The position numbers and the translations under genes are program-made. Under the pieces are notes generated by a model, which was not told the DNA's origin, did no database searches, and was given only the letters and a program-made list of their open reading frames with translations. Of a stretch of DNA of 64,000 bases, positions 16,771-25,660 are shown piece after piece. Source of the stretch: DASXZH01 sp036502005 (lineage in GTDB: Bacteria; Armatimonadota; Fimbriimonadia; Fimbriimonadales; Fimbriimonadaceae); NCBI GenBank assembly GCA_036502005.1, contig DASXZH010000002.1, positions 1 to 64,000 of the forward strand, written 5' to 3'. Position 1 is the stretch's first letter. Every line of letters begins with the position of its first letter.

Positions 16771-18252
16771 GTGAGTTCAACGGAACCCGATCCAGCGTTA
16801 CCGGTTAAAGATCTGCTAGCAGACAGCGAAGAACGCATTCGGCTGCTGATTGAGAGCGTGACCGACTACGCCATCTTCCTGCTCGACCCCGAGGGCTACA
16901 TCATTAGTTGGAATACGGGGGCCGAGCATGTGCTGGGCTATACCAGCGATGACATCGTCGGACAGCATTTTTCAACTTTCTACACGCCCGAAGACTTGGC
17001 CCGAAACCATCCCGCGAACGAGCTCAAACTTGCCCTCGCAAATGGCCGGTATGAGGAAGAGGGGTGGCGCGTGCGAAAAGATGGCTCCCGATTTGTCTCC
17101 AGCGTGGTCATAACGCCGGTAAAAGATCCCGACGGCACGTTGCGCGGATTTGCCAAGGTGACCCGAGATGTCTCCCAAAAACGTTTGCTCAAGGAAAGCG
17201 AGGAGCGATTTAGATTGCTGGTGGCGGGCGTTAAGGATTACGCCATCTTCATGCTCGATCCGAATGGTTATGTCGTGAGCTGGAATCTTGGCGCTCAAAA
17301 CATCAAGGGCTACAGGGCCGATGAAATCGTCGGAAAGCATTTTTCAACTTTCTATACGCAAGCGCACAAGGACCAGAATTATCCACAAGAAGAACTCAGA
17401 ATTGCCCTAAAAGAGGGTCGTTTCGAAGATGAAGGCTGGCGAGTGAAGAAGGATGGGAGCCAGTTTTGGGCCAACGTTATCATCACGCCCCTCTATGGTT
17501 CTGATGGACGCTTAAGCGGTTTCGCAAAAATTACAAGGGACATGAGCCACAGGCGCGAGTTGGACCTTCAACTGGCGGACCTCATCCGCGAGTTAGAGTC
17601 GTTTGCCTATTCCGTATCCCACAACCTCCGCTCACCCTTAAGGGCGGTGGGCTTCAACAGCCGCATCCTTCTCGAAGAAGCGTCCCAAAACCTGGACGAG
17701 GAGCACCAGGAACTCTTGAGGATGCAATATGCCAGCACGGTAAGGCTTGCCAAAGTTGTTGACGATATGCTGCACTTGGCCCGGATCTCCCGCCTGCCGC
17801 TTGCCCACGCCAAATTAGACCTTACGCTATTGGCAAGTGAAACCGCGGAAGAGATTAAAGCAGCCATGCCGAAATCTAGCTGCAGCATTGAAATCGAGGA
17901 GGGTCTAATCGCCCATTGCGACAAGACTTTGATCCATACCGTTCTGCTCAACCTCTTCGAAAATGCCGTTAAGTTTTCACCGGAAGGGGGCCATGTCAGA
18001 TTCGGATTTGACGCTGAAGCAGATGCGTTTTTTGTGAGTGACCAAGGAATTGGCTTTGAAATGGAATACGCCGAAAAGATATTCCTTCCGTTTGAGCGGC
18101 TGGTAGGCGAGAACGAATTTGAAGGCACCGGTATTGGCTTGGCCACCGTCCACCGGGCCATCACGCGGCAAGGCGGAAAGATCTGGGTTAAAAGCGAACC
18201 CGGAAAGGGAACCGCATTTTATTTCACTTTGCCAAAAGCACCCGAAGCTTAG
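16771..18252 (+). CDS. PAS-PAS sensor histidine kinase
   Basis: A soluble sensor kinase. Two tandem PAS domains with PAC motifs (about residues 20-145 and 146-268) are very similar to each other (both have D-Y-A-I-F, then H-F-S-T-F-Y-T and E-G-W-R-V), pointing to a fairly recent duplication. A HisKA domain (about 270-340) has the phospho-acceptor in S-V-S-H-N-L-R-S-P-L, and a HATPase domain ends the protein (N-A-V-K-F-S, D-Q-G-I-G-F, G-T-G-I-G-L-A). No membrane helix is present, so the signal is likely internal or diffusible. No response regulator is adjacent. TAACCT lies eight bases before the GTG start. Confidence 0.9.
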   Translation: MSSTEPDPALPVKDLLADSEERIRLLIESVTDYAIFLLDPEGYIISWNTGAEHVLGYTSDDIVGQHFSTFYTPEDLARNHPANELKLALANGRYEEEGWRVRKDGSRFVSSVVITPVKDPDGTLRGFAKVTRDVSQKRLLKESEERFRLLVAGVKDYAIFMLDPNGYVVSWNLGAQNIKGYRADEIVGKHFSTFYTQAHKDQNYPQEELRIALKEGRFEDEGWRVKKDGSQFWANVIITPLYGSDGRLSGFAKITRDMSHRRELDLQLADLIRELESFAYSVSHNLRSPLRAVGFNSRILLEEASQNLDEEHQELLRMQYASTVRLAKVVDDMLHLARISRLPLAHAKLDLTLLASETAEEIKAAMPKSSCSIEIEEGLIAHCDKTLIHTVLLNLFENAVKFSPEGGHVRFGFDAEADAFFVSDQGIGFEMEYAEKIFLPFERLVGENEFEGTGIGLATVHRAITRQGGKIWVKSEPGKGTAFYFTLPKAPEA

Positions 18253-18334
18253 AATCCTTTAAGGTTGCTAAAGCGATCCATTTTCTTTTACCGATACTTT
18301 TACTAGGTAGCGGAGTTTCGCTAAGGAGAGGTAC

Positions 18335-18760
18335 ATGTCAGTAGGAGCTGTCGGATCGAGCGCATCCATTTATAGCGCTCAACAAACTCAACCGAACTAT
18401 TTTCAAACGCTGCAGCAGGATCTAAGCAGCGGCAACCTGCAGGGTGCTCAGTCGGCATTTGCCGCGATTCAGCAGCAGTTTCAGTCGCAGGGCGGCACAA
18501 GCGCCACTAGCGCTGTGACTAGCTCGTCGTCTACTTCAAGCAGCAACCCCGTTTCGACGGACGTTTCTGCTCTGGGCCAAGCGCTGCAATCAGGAAACCT
18601 GAGCGCTGCTCAGCAGGCATTCCAGAGTCTCCAGACGGCGGCTAAAGGCGCGCATCACCACCATCATCATGGCGGTGGCAGCTCGTCGACTTCCCAAACA
18701 GATTCAAGCGGCGCTTCGGCCGCTTCGCTTAGCGGCGCAACTTTGAACATCACCGCATAA
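18335..18760 (+). CDS. Low-complexity Ser/Gln/Ala protein with a natural polyhistidine tract
   Basis: The start has a strong ribosome site (AAGGAGAGG five bases before ATG). The 141-residue product contains two copies of a helix unit, L-x-S-G-N-L-x-x-A-Q-x-A-F, at about residues 30-47 and 86-103, separated by a Ser/Thr linker. A run of six His followed by G-G-G-S-S-S sits at about 109-120. Similar S-G-N-L-x-x-A-Q proteins of unknown function occur in acidobacteria and relatives. The tract is encoded by mixed CAC/CAT codons within a normal gene context and is not vector-like. A metal-binding role is possible but unproven. Confidence 0.7.
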   Translation: MSVGAVGSSASIYSAQQTQPNYFQTLQQDLSSGNLQGAQSAFAAIQQQFQSQGGTSATSAVTSSSSTSSSNPVSTDVSALGQALQSGNLSAAQQAFQSLQTAAKGAHHHHHHGGGSSSTSQTDSSGASAASLSGATLNITA

Positions 18761-18779
18761 CACGCACCAGCCCCATGCA

Positions 18780-18799
18780 CCCCGCCTGAAGAGGCGGGG
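18780..18799 (+). terminator. Hairpin after the polyhistidine gene
   Basis: CCCCGCCT, loop GAAG and AGGCGGGG form a perfect 8-bp stem 20 bases after the stop. The following bases (GCAACTTCTA) are not a T-run, so termination may be weak. Confidence 0.55.
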
Positions 18800-18843
18800 G
18801 CAACTTCTATCCCAAGCTCTGTCCAGGGTAAAACCGGTTACCT

Positions 18844-20244
18844 GTGAGCAACTGGAAGACCGTCACTTACCCGGAACCCGAACTAGAACCTGTAGTGCCA
18901 TTTGGCGTCCAAGTTTATGCCGAGCGCATAGAGCGGCTTCGCTTTCACATGGAGCGGCACGGTTTCGCCACTCTTGCGGTTTATGCGGACCGAGAACGGT
19001 TCGCCAATATGGCTTTCCTTACGGGCTACGAGCCTCGATTTGAGGAAGCCCTGCTCCTTGTCTCCCAAAGTTCGACCCTTCTTCTTGTTGGCAACGAAGG
19101 CTATGGCTATGCGCAGAGTGTGGCCATTCTGCCGGGCCTAGAACTCGGCCTTTGCCCAACATTTAGCCTTTACGGCCAACCTCGTGATTTGACCGACAAA
19201 GGGAAGTCCCTTACAAACTGGCTCATGCACTTTGGAATCGGTCCCGATGGTCCGGTCGGGGTTGTTGGGGCCAAGGTATTCAGCGAGGAAGAGTTCGCTG
19301 CCGCTCATGAAATGACTGATGTGCCGGTCTTTGTGGTGCGGCCAATCAAGGAATTGGTAGGGCACCCGATCCGCAACGCGTCTGACCTGCTTATTCATCC
19401 CTCCACGGGCTTAAGAGCGGGTGGAGAGATGACCTCCGCGCATGATATCGCCGCCTTCGATTATGCGGCTGAGAAATCGTATTCGGGGGTTCGCAACCTT
19501 TTGGCCAACCTAAACGAAGGAATGAGCGAGGAGCAGGCTGCTTCTTTATTGGGATTTAGCGGCTTTCCGCCCTTGGCTTATCACTTAGCCCTTGGCTTTG
19601 GCGAGCGGCACGCGAACGCGGGGCTAGGCTCGCCTGATCCTCTTACGGAGTTGAAGATTGGCGACCCGGTGACATTTGGATTCGGCCTTTGGGGCGCAAA
19701 TGTTGCTCGCACGGGCTTTGGAGTTCATTCTGAGAGCGAACTGCCTTTGGACGCTAAAGGTTACATCGATGAGTTGGCTGAGCCGTATTTCCGATGCCTT
19801 AAAGATTGGTACGAAGCTCTTTCGATTGGAACTGCTGGTGGCGCAGTTCAAAGCAAGGTTAGTTGGTTCACGGATGACCCTCGCTATGCGGTCGGGTTGA
19901 ATCCAGGGCACTTGCTGCACTTGGACGAGTGGCCGGCAACGCCCTTTTATAAAAACTCGGAGGACAAGCTGAACAGCGGTATGTTCATCCAGTGCGATAT
20001 CATCCCCGCCCCGGGCGCGCCGCTGTATGGCATTCACACCGAAGACGGCGTGGTTTTGGCGGACGCGCGCCTTAGGTCAAGCTTGAAGAAAGAGTTCCCG
20101 CGCGTTTACGCGCGCATTGAGCGTCGGCGCGCCTTGGTGGCGAGCTTGGGGATTAACCTGGCCGAAGAAGTGCTGCCGCTTTCCAGCATGCAGGCTTGCG
20201 TTCAGCCGTTCTTGCTGGATGCGGGTAGGGTGATATGCGGGTAG
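18844..20244 (+). CDS. M24 (Xaa-Pro aminopeptidase-like) family protein, probably inactive
   Basis: The 466-residue layout is a creatinase-like N-terminal domain (about 20-180; F-A-N-M-A-F-L-T-G-Y) plus a pita-bread M24-like C-terminal domain. M24 enzymes bind metal through D, D, H, E, E. Here the segment after L-K-I-G-D-P-V reads T-F-G-F-G-L-W-G-A-N-V-A-R-T, lacking both Asp ligands, and the E-P-G-x-Y position reads Q-C-D-I-I-P, while H-T-E-D-G-V-V is kept. Loss of most ligands suggests a non-catalytic or altered role. The start is GTG; no clear ribosome site or -10 box is seen. A heptamer array begins 12 bases after the stop. Confidence 0.7.
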   Translation: MSNWKTVTYPEPELEPVVPFGVQVYAERIERLRFHMERHGFATLAVYADRERFANMAFLTGYEPRFEEALLLVSQSSTLLLVGNEGYGYAQSVAILPGLELGLCPTFSLYGQPRDLTDKGKSLTNWLMHFGIGPDGPVGVVGAKVFSEEEFAAAHEMTDVPVFVVRPIKELVGHPIRNASDLLIHPSTGLRAGGEMTSAHDIAAFDYAAEKSYSGVRNLLANLNEGMSEEQAASLLGFSGFPPLAYHLALGFGERHANAGLGSPDPLTELKIGDPVTFGFGLWGANVARTGFGVHSESELPLDAKGYIDELAEPYFRCLKDWYEALSIGTAGGAVQSKVSWFTDDPRYAVGLNPGHLLHLDEWPATPFYKNSEDKLNSGMFIQCDIIPAPGAPLYGIHTEDGVVLADARLRSSLKKEFPRVYARIERRRALVASLGINLAEEVLPLSSMQACVQPFLLDAGRVICG

Positions 20245-20256
20245 GGGAAGCTGACG

Positions 20257-20418
20257 GTCAACGGCAAACGGTAAACAGTAAACAGGAAACGGTAAACGGA
20301 TGACGATGGGCAACTTAGCATAGGAGATCCCCCCTGCCCTTGCTTCCGCGAGCCACATTCACTAGCAAAGAGTCAGTAAAGCGTTCCGTCCGTTTACCGT
20401 TTACTGCAAACCGTTTAC
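20257..20418. repeat. Paired heptamer arrays in inverted orientation (GTAAACG unit)
   Basis: The left arm 20257-20305 is seven uninterrupted heptamers (GTCAACG, GCAAACG, GTAAACA twice, GGAAACG, GTAAACG, GATGACG). The right arm 20391-20418 is four reverse heptamers (CGTTTAC twice, TGCAAAC, CGTTTAC). The spacer is about 85 bases. The element fills the gap between two convergent genes and could fold into a long stem at both 3' ends. Confidence 0.8.
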
Positions 20419-20426
20419 TCCCCAAT

Positions 20427-21569
20427 TCACTCCGCCCTCACATATCTAAACCCGACCATCGCGAGGGCCATAAAAATCGCTGCGAAGCCAAGTAGCGCAC
20501 CGGAATAGCGCAATCCGTCGCTCAAGCCAAGCCCGCGCCAGGTCATCGCATCAAAGCCTTCAACGGACCACCGAACCGGCAGGTAGTTAGCCCCCTTTTG
20601 AATCCAGTCCGGCATGCGGCTAATCGGAAACCAAGCCCCTCCCGTTGCAAGCATCGTGAAAACCACCAGCATGGAAACCCCGCGCGCCTGATTCTCAGAT
20701 CGGCTCAGGTTGGAAACCAATAACCCCAAGCAAGCCGACATCACAGCCGTGCTGAAGGCCACCAAAAAAAACCCGGGCACACTGCCCAGAATCCGGATCC
20801 CAAAGAGCAGGGCCCCAAAGGCGAACATAAACAAAATAATCGCAAAGGCCAAAATCGTGGAGCTAATGCCCCGGGTTAGAACAAATACGGCTGGGTTCAC
20901 AGGTGCGGCGCGTAAACGACGCCAGATGCCGAGCTTCTTATCCCGAACAAGGCTCACGGCAGCTTCAATGGCAAAGAAAAGTAGCCCCATAAGGCCAAAG
21001 CCCGCGTACTCGTGGGCCGCTCCTCCCCAGTCAGCCTTCTGCGCCGCCGCCGTTTCTTCCTTCACTTCTAGGGGAGCGGATGCGTTTCCGGCTAATCCAG
21101 CATACACCTCTTGCGCCACAACTTTGGAAGCATCCGAAAGCAACGCGCCCTTTGCCACTTGCCCGTTGGTTGGATTGGCGGGGTCCGTAAGCAGTGTTAT
21201 TGCCGGTTTTTGGCCGCCGTTGGACATAGCATCGGTTGCCTCTTTGCCAAAGCCGGATGGGATGATGGCGGCCACAGGTCCGCCTTCTTTTGCCTGCCTC
21301 TGCGCGTCCGCTAAGGAAAGTGCAACAGCCGTCACATTATCATCTTTTTGAAGGCTGGCAACCAGGGCTTTCGAGATATCGGAGTGATCCAAATCAGTCA
21401 CCGACATGGCAATTTTCTGGTTCGGTTGAGGCTTGGTGGCGCTCGTATCCAGCCAGCCCAGGATCGAGGCCACCAGGATTGGGATGATGAAGGACATCAC
21501 TACTGCTTGCCGGTCCACGGCAAACACCTTTGCGTCCTTGAACAGAAATCCTAAAATCAGCCTTCCCAA
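20427..21569 (-). CDS. ABC-2 type transporter permease
   Basis: The 380-residue membrane protein has one N-terminal helix (M-S-F-I-I-P-I-L-V-A-S-I-L-G-W), a large extracytoplasmic domain (about 45-190) and five or six C-terminal helices, the ABC2_membrane_3 layout of drug or polymer exporters. TTG at 21569 is the start, supported by GGAGGGG five bases upstream. The likely partner ATPase (22636-23556) is on the other strand beyond a prepilin gene, so the two halves of the exporter are not in one operon. Confidence 0.88.
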   Translation of the reverse strand: MGRLILGFLFKDAKVFAVDRQAVVMSFIIPILVASILGWLDTSATKPQPNQKIAMSVTDLDHSDISKALVASLQKDDNVTAVALSLADAQRQAKEGGPVAAIIPSGFGKEATDAMSNGGQKPAITLLTDPANPTNGQVAKGALLSDASKVVAQEVYAGLAGNASAPLEVKEETAAAQKADWGGAAHEYAGFGLMGLLFFAIEAAVSLVRDKKLGIWRRLRAAPVNPAVFVLTRGISSTILAFAIILFMFAFGALLFGIRILGSVPGFFLVAFSTAVMSACLGLLVSNLSRSENQARGVSMLVVFTMLATGGAWFPISRMPDWIQKGANYLPVRWSVEGFDAMTWRGLGLSDGLRYSGALLGFAAIFMALAMVGFRYVRAE

Positions 21570-21605
21570 GCTGGCCCCTCCATAACTAATTGCGATCTGC
21601 TAACT

Positions 21606-21634
21606 TTGCCTAAAAAATCAGCTTAAGTTATACT
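21606..21634 (+). promoter_or_regulatory. Putative promoter of the prepilin gene
   Basis: TTGCCT (21606-21611) and TATACT (21629-21634) are 17 bases apart. The transcript would have a leader of roughly 60 bases before TTG 21700, in keeping with a ribosome site (GGGAG) there. Confidence 0.4.
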
Positions 21635-21699
21635 AGTCTAAAATTGATAGTGGATGCAGCCTGAAACTTCGTTGAAGGCAATCCGGCGGGAGCGGCCTT

Positions 21700-22623
21700 T
21701 TGACTAACTTAGAACTCAATCATAACTTTCAATCACGCAAGAGTGCATTTACTTTAATCGAACTCTTGGTGGTTATCGCAATCATCGCCATTTTGGCAGC
21801 GATTCTTTTCCCGGTCTTTGCGCAAGCCAAAGAAGCGGCAAAGAGAACGGCCTGCCTTAGCAACACCAAGCAAATCGGCTTAGGTTTGAACATGTATCTG
21901 AACGATTACGACGACATGACGCCGTCCATTTACGAGACCGTCACGTTCAGCCAAGTCGCTGATGTTTACCAAATTCTGCAGCCTTATATAAAGAATTTGA
22001 ACGTGTTCTACTGCCCGGATTGGAATCATCAAGATCCAACTTGCTCGTTCCCCACATTTCCGGGTCTTTCGGGCTACCCACAAACACCTCAGACCTGTTT
22101 AGGCTACGGCTACAACTGGGGATTTATTCCTGAGGCCGGCGGCGGTCTGTTTCAGACTGAAAATGTCGTCACAGAATCGACCGGTACTTCATATATTGTT
22201 GATGATGGTGTATCCGCGACGGGCGCCGATAATCCTTCAAATCTTGCCGTTTGGGGCGATACAACCAACGCCTCACGCTTCAAGATGTCTGCCCTGGCTT
22301 CGATTCTCGACGAGAATATTCTTGGCTCAAGCGCGGGCGTTCAGTCCAGTTCAACACTTCGACACAATGGAATGTTCAATATCAACTTCCTTGATGGCCA
22401 CGCAAAAAATGTTGCTTTCAAGGGCGGCACCATTCCAATGACGCCGATTGGGCCGATATATGTGGGTGTTCCTAAGAATGACAGCATGCGAAGCATGTTC
22501 TGCTACACGGCAGACTCTTCGGTGAATATTTCGCTCTTGGCGCCTCCTCCTTACCCCCAACAAATCACCTGCAGCCAAGCCATTTACTTGCCAGACCAGT
22601 TCGGTGTTCAATGGTGGAATTAG
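21700..22623 (+). CDS. Type II/IV prepilin-like protein (DUF1559 family)
   Basis: The N-terminal class III signal has K-S-A-F-T-L-I-E-L-L-V-V-I-A-I-I-A-I-L, then F-P-V-F-A-Q-A-K and C-L-S-N-T-K-Q-I-G-L, the phrase used by the many DUF1559-like prepilins of armatimonads and planctomycetes. Near residue 220 is the H-x9-D-G signature (H-N-G-M-F-N-I-N-F-L-D-G-H). Such proteins are cleaved by prepilin peptidase and form pseudopili or surface fibres. The start is TTG with GGGAG seven bases upstream. The ABC ATPase gene follows after 12 bases, so the two may be co-transcribed. Confidence 0.88.
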   Translation: MTNLELNHNFQSRKSAFTLIELLVVIAIIAILAAILFPVFAQAKEAAKRTACLSNTKQIGLGLNMYLNDYDDMTPSIYETVTFSQVADVYQILQPYIKNLNVFYCPDWNHQDPTCSFPTFPGLSGYPQTPQTCLGYGYNWGFIPEAGGGLFQTENVVTESTGTSYIVDDGVSATGADNPSNLAVWGDTTNASRFKMSALASILDENILGSSAGVQSSSTLRHNGMFNINFLDGHAKNVAFKGGTIPMTPIGPIYVGVPKNDSMRSMFCYTADSSVNISLLAPPPYPQQITCSQAIYLPDQFGVQWWN

Positions 22624-22635
22624 GATAAGTCGAGT

Positions 22636-23556
22636 TTGCTCGAAATAAATGCTCTTCGCAAGGCGTACGGTGACCACCTCGCCTTGCAAGGCGTCTCGTT
22701 TACGGTGCCGAGAGGGACGTGCTACGGCCTTCTCGGCCCGAACGGGGCCGGCAAAACCACCACCATCTTTATTATTACGGGCACCCTCGATGCCGATAGC
22801 GGAAGCATCACTTTGGAGGGTTCGCCCATCGGAACTGGCAACCTCGCCATTCGTCGCCGTATTGGCTATGTACCGCAGGATTTAGCCCTTTACGAAGACA
22901 TTTCCGCCGTCGACAACCTCAAGTTTTTCGGAACCTTGTATGGCCTTAGCGGTGCCGCGTTGGATTCTAAAATCGAAAAAGGCCTTGAGCTTGCTGGGCT
23001 TAAGGACCGCAAGAAAGGCCCCGTAAAGGCCTTTTCCGGAGGGATGAAGCGCCGGTTGAATATAGCGGCCGCTCTACTGCACGATCCCGATTTTATCGTT
23101 CTCGATGAGCCGACGGTTGGCGTGGACCCTCAAAGCCGAAACCTCATTTTCGAAGCCTTGGAAGCACTGGTAGCCGAAGGCAAAACGTTGCTCTATACAA
23201 CCCACTACATGGAAGAAGCGGAGCGCCTTTGCCAGCGCGCGGCGATCATGGACCATGGCAAAGTCATCGCCGAAGGCGAGCTTTCAGAGCTTCACAAGAT
23301 CGTTCCTGCCGAGCACATGGTGCACTTGCAGTTTAAGCAGCGATACACGGGCAGCATCGATAACATCCCTGGGGTTCGCCAGGCTCGATATGAGAATGGG
23401 ACATTGGCCTTAGAATTGACCGATATCTCGAAAGACCTCAACGAGGCGTTGGCCGAGCTTTCCCGCCGTGGGGCGTTGATTTCCGATATTCGGAGCGAGC
23501 GTCCGACCTTGGAGGAAGTGTTCCTTCATCTTACAGGCCGCACTCTGAGGGACTAG
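22636..23556 (+). CDS. ABC transporter ATP-binding protein (DrrA/ABC-2 exporter type)
   Basis: Walker A G-P-N-G-A-G-K-T-T, Q-loop in V-P-Q-D-L-A-L-Y, signature F-S-G-G-M-K-R-R, Walker B F-I-V-L-D-E-P-T-V-G-V-D and the switch His in Y-T-T-H-Y are all present. The C-terminal 80 residues match the extra domain of exporter ATPases of the DrrA/CcmA type. It probably drives the permease encoded at 20427-21569. The start is TTG, 12 bases after the prepilin stop. Its TAG stop lies in a CTAG that is also the stop of the convergent M48 gene. Confidence 0.9.
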   Translation: MLEINALRKAYGDHLALQGVSFTVPRGTCYGLLGPNGAGKTTTIFIITGTLDADSGSITLEGSPIGTGNLAIRRRIGYVPQDLALYEDISAVDNLKFFGTLYGLSGAALDSKIEKGLELAGLKDRKKGPVKAFSGGMKRRLNIAAALLHDPDFIVLDEPTVGVDPQSRNLIFEALEALVAEGKTLLYTTHYMEEAERLCQRAAIMDHGKVIAEGELSELHKIVPAEHMVHLQFKQRYTGSIDNIPGVRQARYENGTLALELTDISKDLNEALAELSRRGALISDIRSERPTLEEVFLHLTGRTLRD

Positions 23557-25378
23557 CCCCTGCCGAAAACAACCAGGCAAACAATCATAAGAACCATTAG
23601 CACCGCGTAAATCCCAAGAAGATACGGGTAGTGGTAAGCCTTCTTGACTTCGTGGGTGTCCAACATTTCAATCCTGTCGATTTCCAGGAACGGAGAATTG
23701 AACCTGCGGTACCAGCCGTGTACCCGCACCGGCCTTCCGAGCATTGTGGGAGCCGTCAGCCAACCGAAAAGGCCTTCCCAAAGGAGGAATGGCTGTCGGT
23801 AAATGGCCGCTATAAAACCAGTCTCGTCCTGAAGAATGAAATCCTTGGCCCAGAAGAATCCGGCTTCCAGCCGTCCCGTAAAGGTGCCTTCCAAAACGAC
23901 GTATTTTGGATTCACATGCGAGACTTGCACCTCGGAAAGGAGTTGGAGAACCTTGCGGCGGCCATCGGAAGTGTTGGAGTATTCGATCAGCAGCTTCACG
24001 AGACTTCCGGCAAACAAAGCGATAGCCGGGAAAAGAATCCGGATCGCCATATTGGCGTGCCTGAAGATGGTGAAGGAAAGGACGATGCCTGCGCCCGCGG
24101 AGAGCAGTGGCAATGCAACTACGATGACATCCCTTAGAAAACCGTGATACTTGGCAGGCTGAACTTTGCTGAAATCGAACTCATCCTTCTGCCCAAACAG
24201 TCGGTTAATCTTTTGGAGTGCCTTGATCCGGAAAGCCGTGAGGGGATGGGTCGAGAACATCTCCGCGATTCGAGCCCATGGATTGTAGATTTCCCATCTT
24301 GCGACTTGGGCAAAGTTGTCGGGTAGGCCGCTCCCGTTCGGTGCGTACCAAGCAACGGCGGCCCGCATAGAGGCTGCGTTCGCGATCCCAAATGCGCCCA
24401 AAGACTGAAGCGTGGCTTGGCGTTTTTCTGCTGTTTTTCGGCGACTTTCGGGTCAACCGACTTGTTGAAGCTGGCGGCGATCATGGCCGCCTTGTCCATG
24501 TCTTGGTTCACATACGATGGACTCTGATTGATGAGTGGCTGGCCGTAAGACGTGTAGACCGGGGCGTGCGGGTCCGCATAGAGCGATGGCACCGCAAACG
24601 GAGTCGACGGCGCGGGATTGTGATAAGGCGTCGGCCCGCGTTGCGGCTGCGGTTTTAAAACGGGAGGTTTAGCCCCGGTCTGGGCAAGCCCGTAGGAGAT
24701 CTTTATCAACGCACGGCATAGGGTGTTCGGATTTCCAATAATCTGGGCGCTTGAGTAATCCGCCAGATACTCGCGAATACGCGAGAACAAAAGCGATACG
24801 TAGTAGCTTAGCCAGTAGGCCGCGTAGGACATCGCCATGACTGGCAGTAGGTTCTTGTTATTGCTATAACGCGCGCTTCTGGCAAAAATGTAAAGCACCA
24901 TGACGAGGGCCTGCACGACCGTCATCATGACGAAATCGCCATTTTTGATATGCCCCAGCTCGTGGGCGTAAACTGCCTTCAGTTCTTCCGGGGTGAGGAT
25001 ATCGATGAGCCCGCGTGAGATGATGACTCGCCCATTCCAACGGCCATGCCCGTACGTAAAAGCGTTGGGCATTTGGTCTTCGATAATGCCCAGGCGGGGT
25101 TCGCTGATCTTAAAGGTTTTGCACGTCCTCTGCTCCCATTGGGCAAAGTCCATCCCAAGCTCTTGCGGTGAACTCCATCGAACGCTGAGCACGTAGTCCA
25201 GCACTACCGGCCCCAGCAGGTACTGCAAGAACACCATTAATATGGAGAAGGTGCCCGCAACTGGGAGGAACAGGTTATGAGGGAGATCCAGCTTGTAACA
25301 GATGCCAATGCCAACGGCATAGACCAATGCCAAAAGGCCGACCAGTACCAGCATAGAGGCTGCACGTAACTTTGTCAT
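23553..25378 (-). pseudogene. M48 family zinc metalloprotease (HtpX-like), interrupted by one frameshift
   Basis: The N-terminal part (25378 to about 24417) has three membrane helices and the zinc motif H-E-L-G-H-I-K-N-G-D (about residue 140) with a downstream R-E-Y-L-A-D. The C-terminal part (from about 24416) continues in another frame as A-T-L-Q-S-L-G-A-F-G-I, then S-T-H-P-L-T-A-F-R-I, the usual M48 ending, followed by a 180-residue membrane domain. The minus-strand bases read GCCAAGCCACGC; one extra G (GCCAAGGCCACGC) would restore a single 608-residue protein. Both halves look well conserved, so the loss is recent or a sequence error. The protein would act in membrane-protein quality control. 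Confidence 0.85.
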
Positions 25379-25521
25379 GACTAAATCCCAATATACAACA
25401 GAGTTGGCAAGTTGCAGCCGACCCGGCCAAATAATTGATAAATTGAGCGCTTTCGACGAATCTCACTGCAAAATATAGGTACAGGTGATCAGTCGAGTCT
25501 TAGTAGTATCGCAGAAGGCAA

Positions 25522-25658
25522 TTAGAACTTAGAACTTAGAACGTAGAACCTAGATTGGAGTATTGGGTGGACTGGAAAATCTTCCGACTTAGGGCGATTC
25601 CCGCTTTCCTTCTTCCTGTCCGCCTTCTCCGTTCTAAGTTCTAATTTCTAAGTTCTAA
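25522..25658. repeat. Paired heptamer arrays in inverted orientation (TTAGAAC unit)
   Basis: The left arm 25522-25556 is three TTAGAAC units, then GTAGAAC and CTAGATT. The right arm 25631-25658 is GTTCTAA twice, TTTCTAA and GTTCTAA, ending two bases before the cytochrome gene stop. The spacer is about 74 bases. The rest of the 25379-25660 gap holds no evident gene. Confidence 0.8.
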
Positions 25659-25660
25659 CC

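Noticed and set aside
18655..18690. Vector or tag contamination suggested by the His6 stretch
   Set aside because: The tract uses mixed His codons inside a normal gene with native flanks and no cloning sites.
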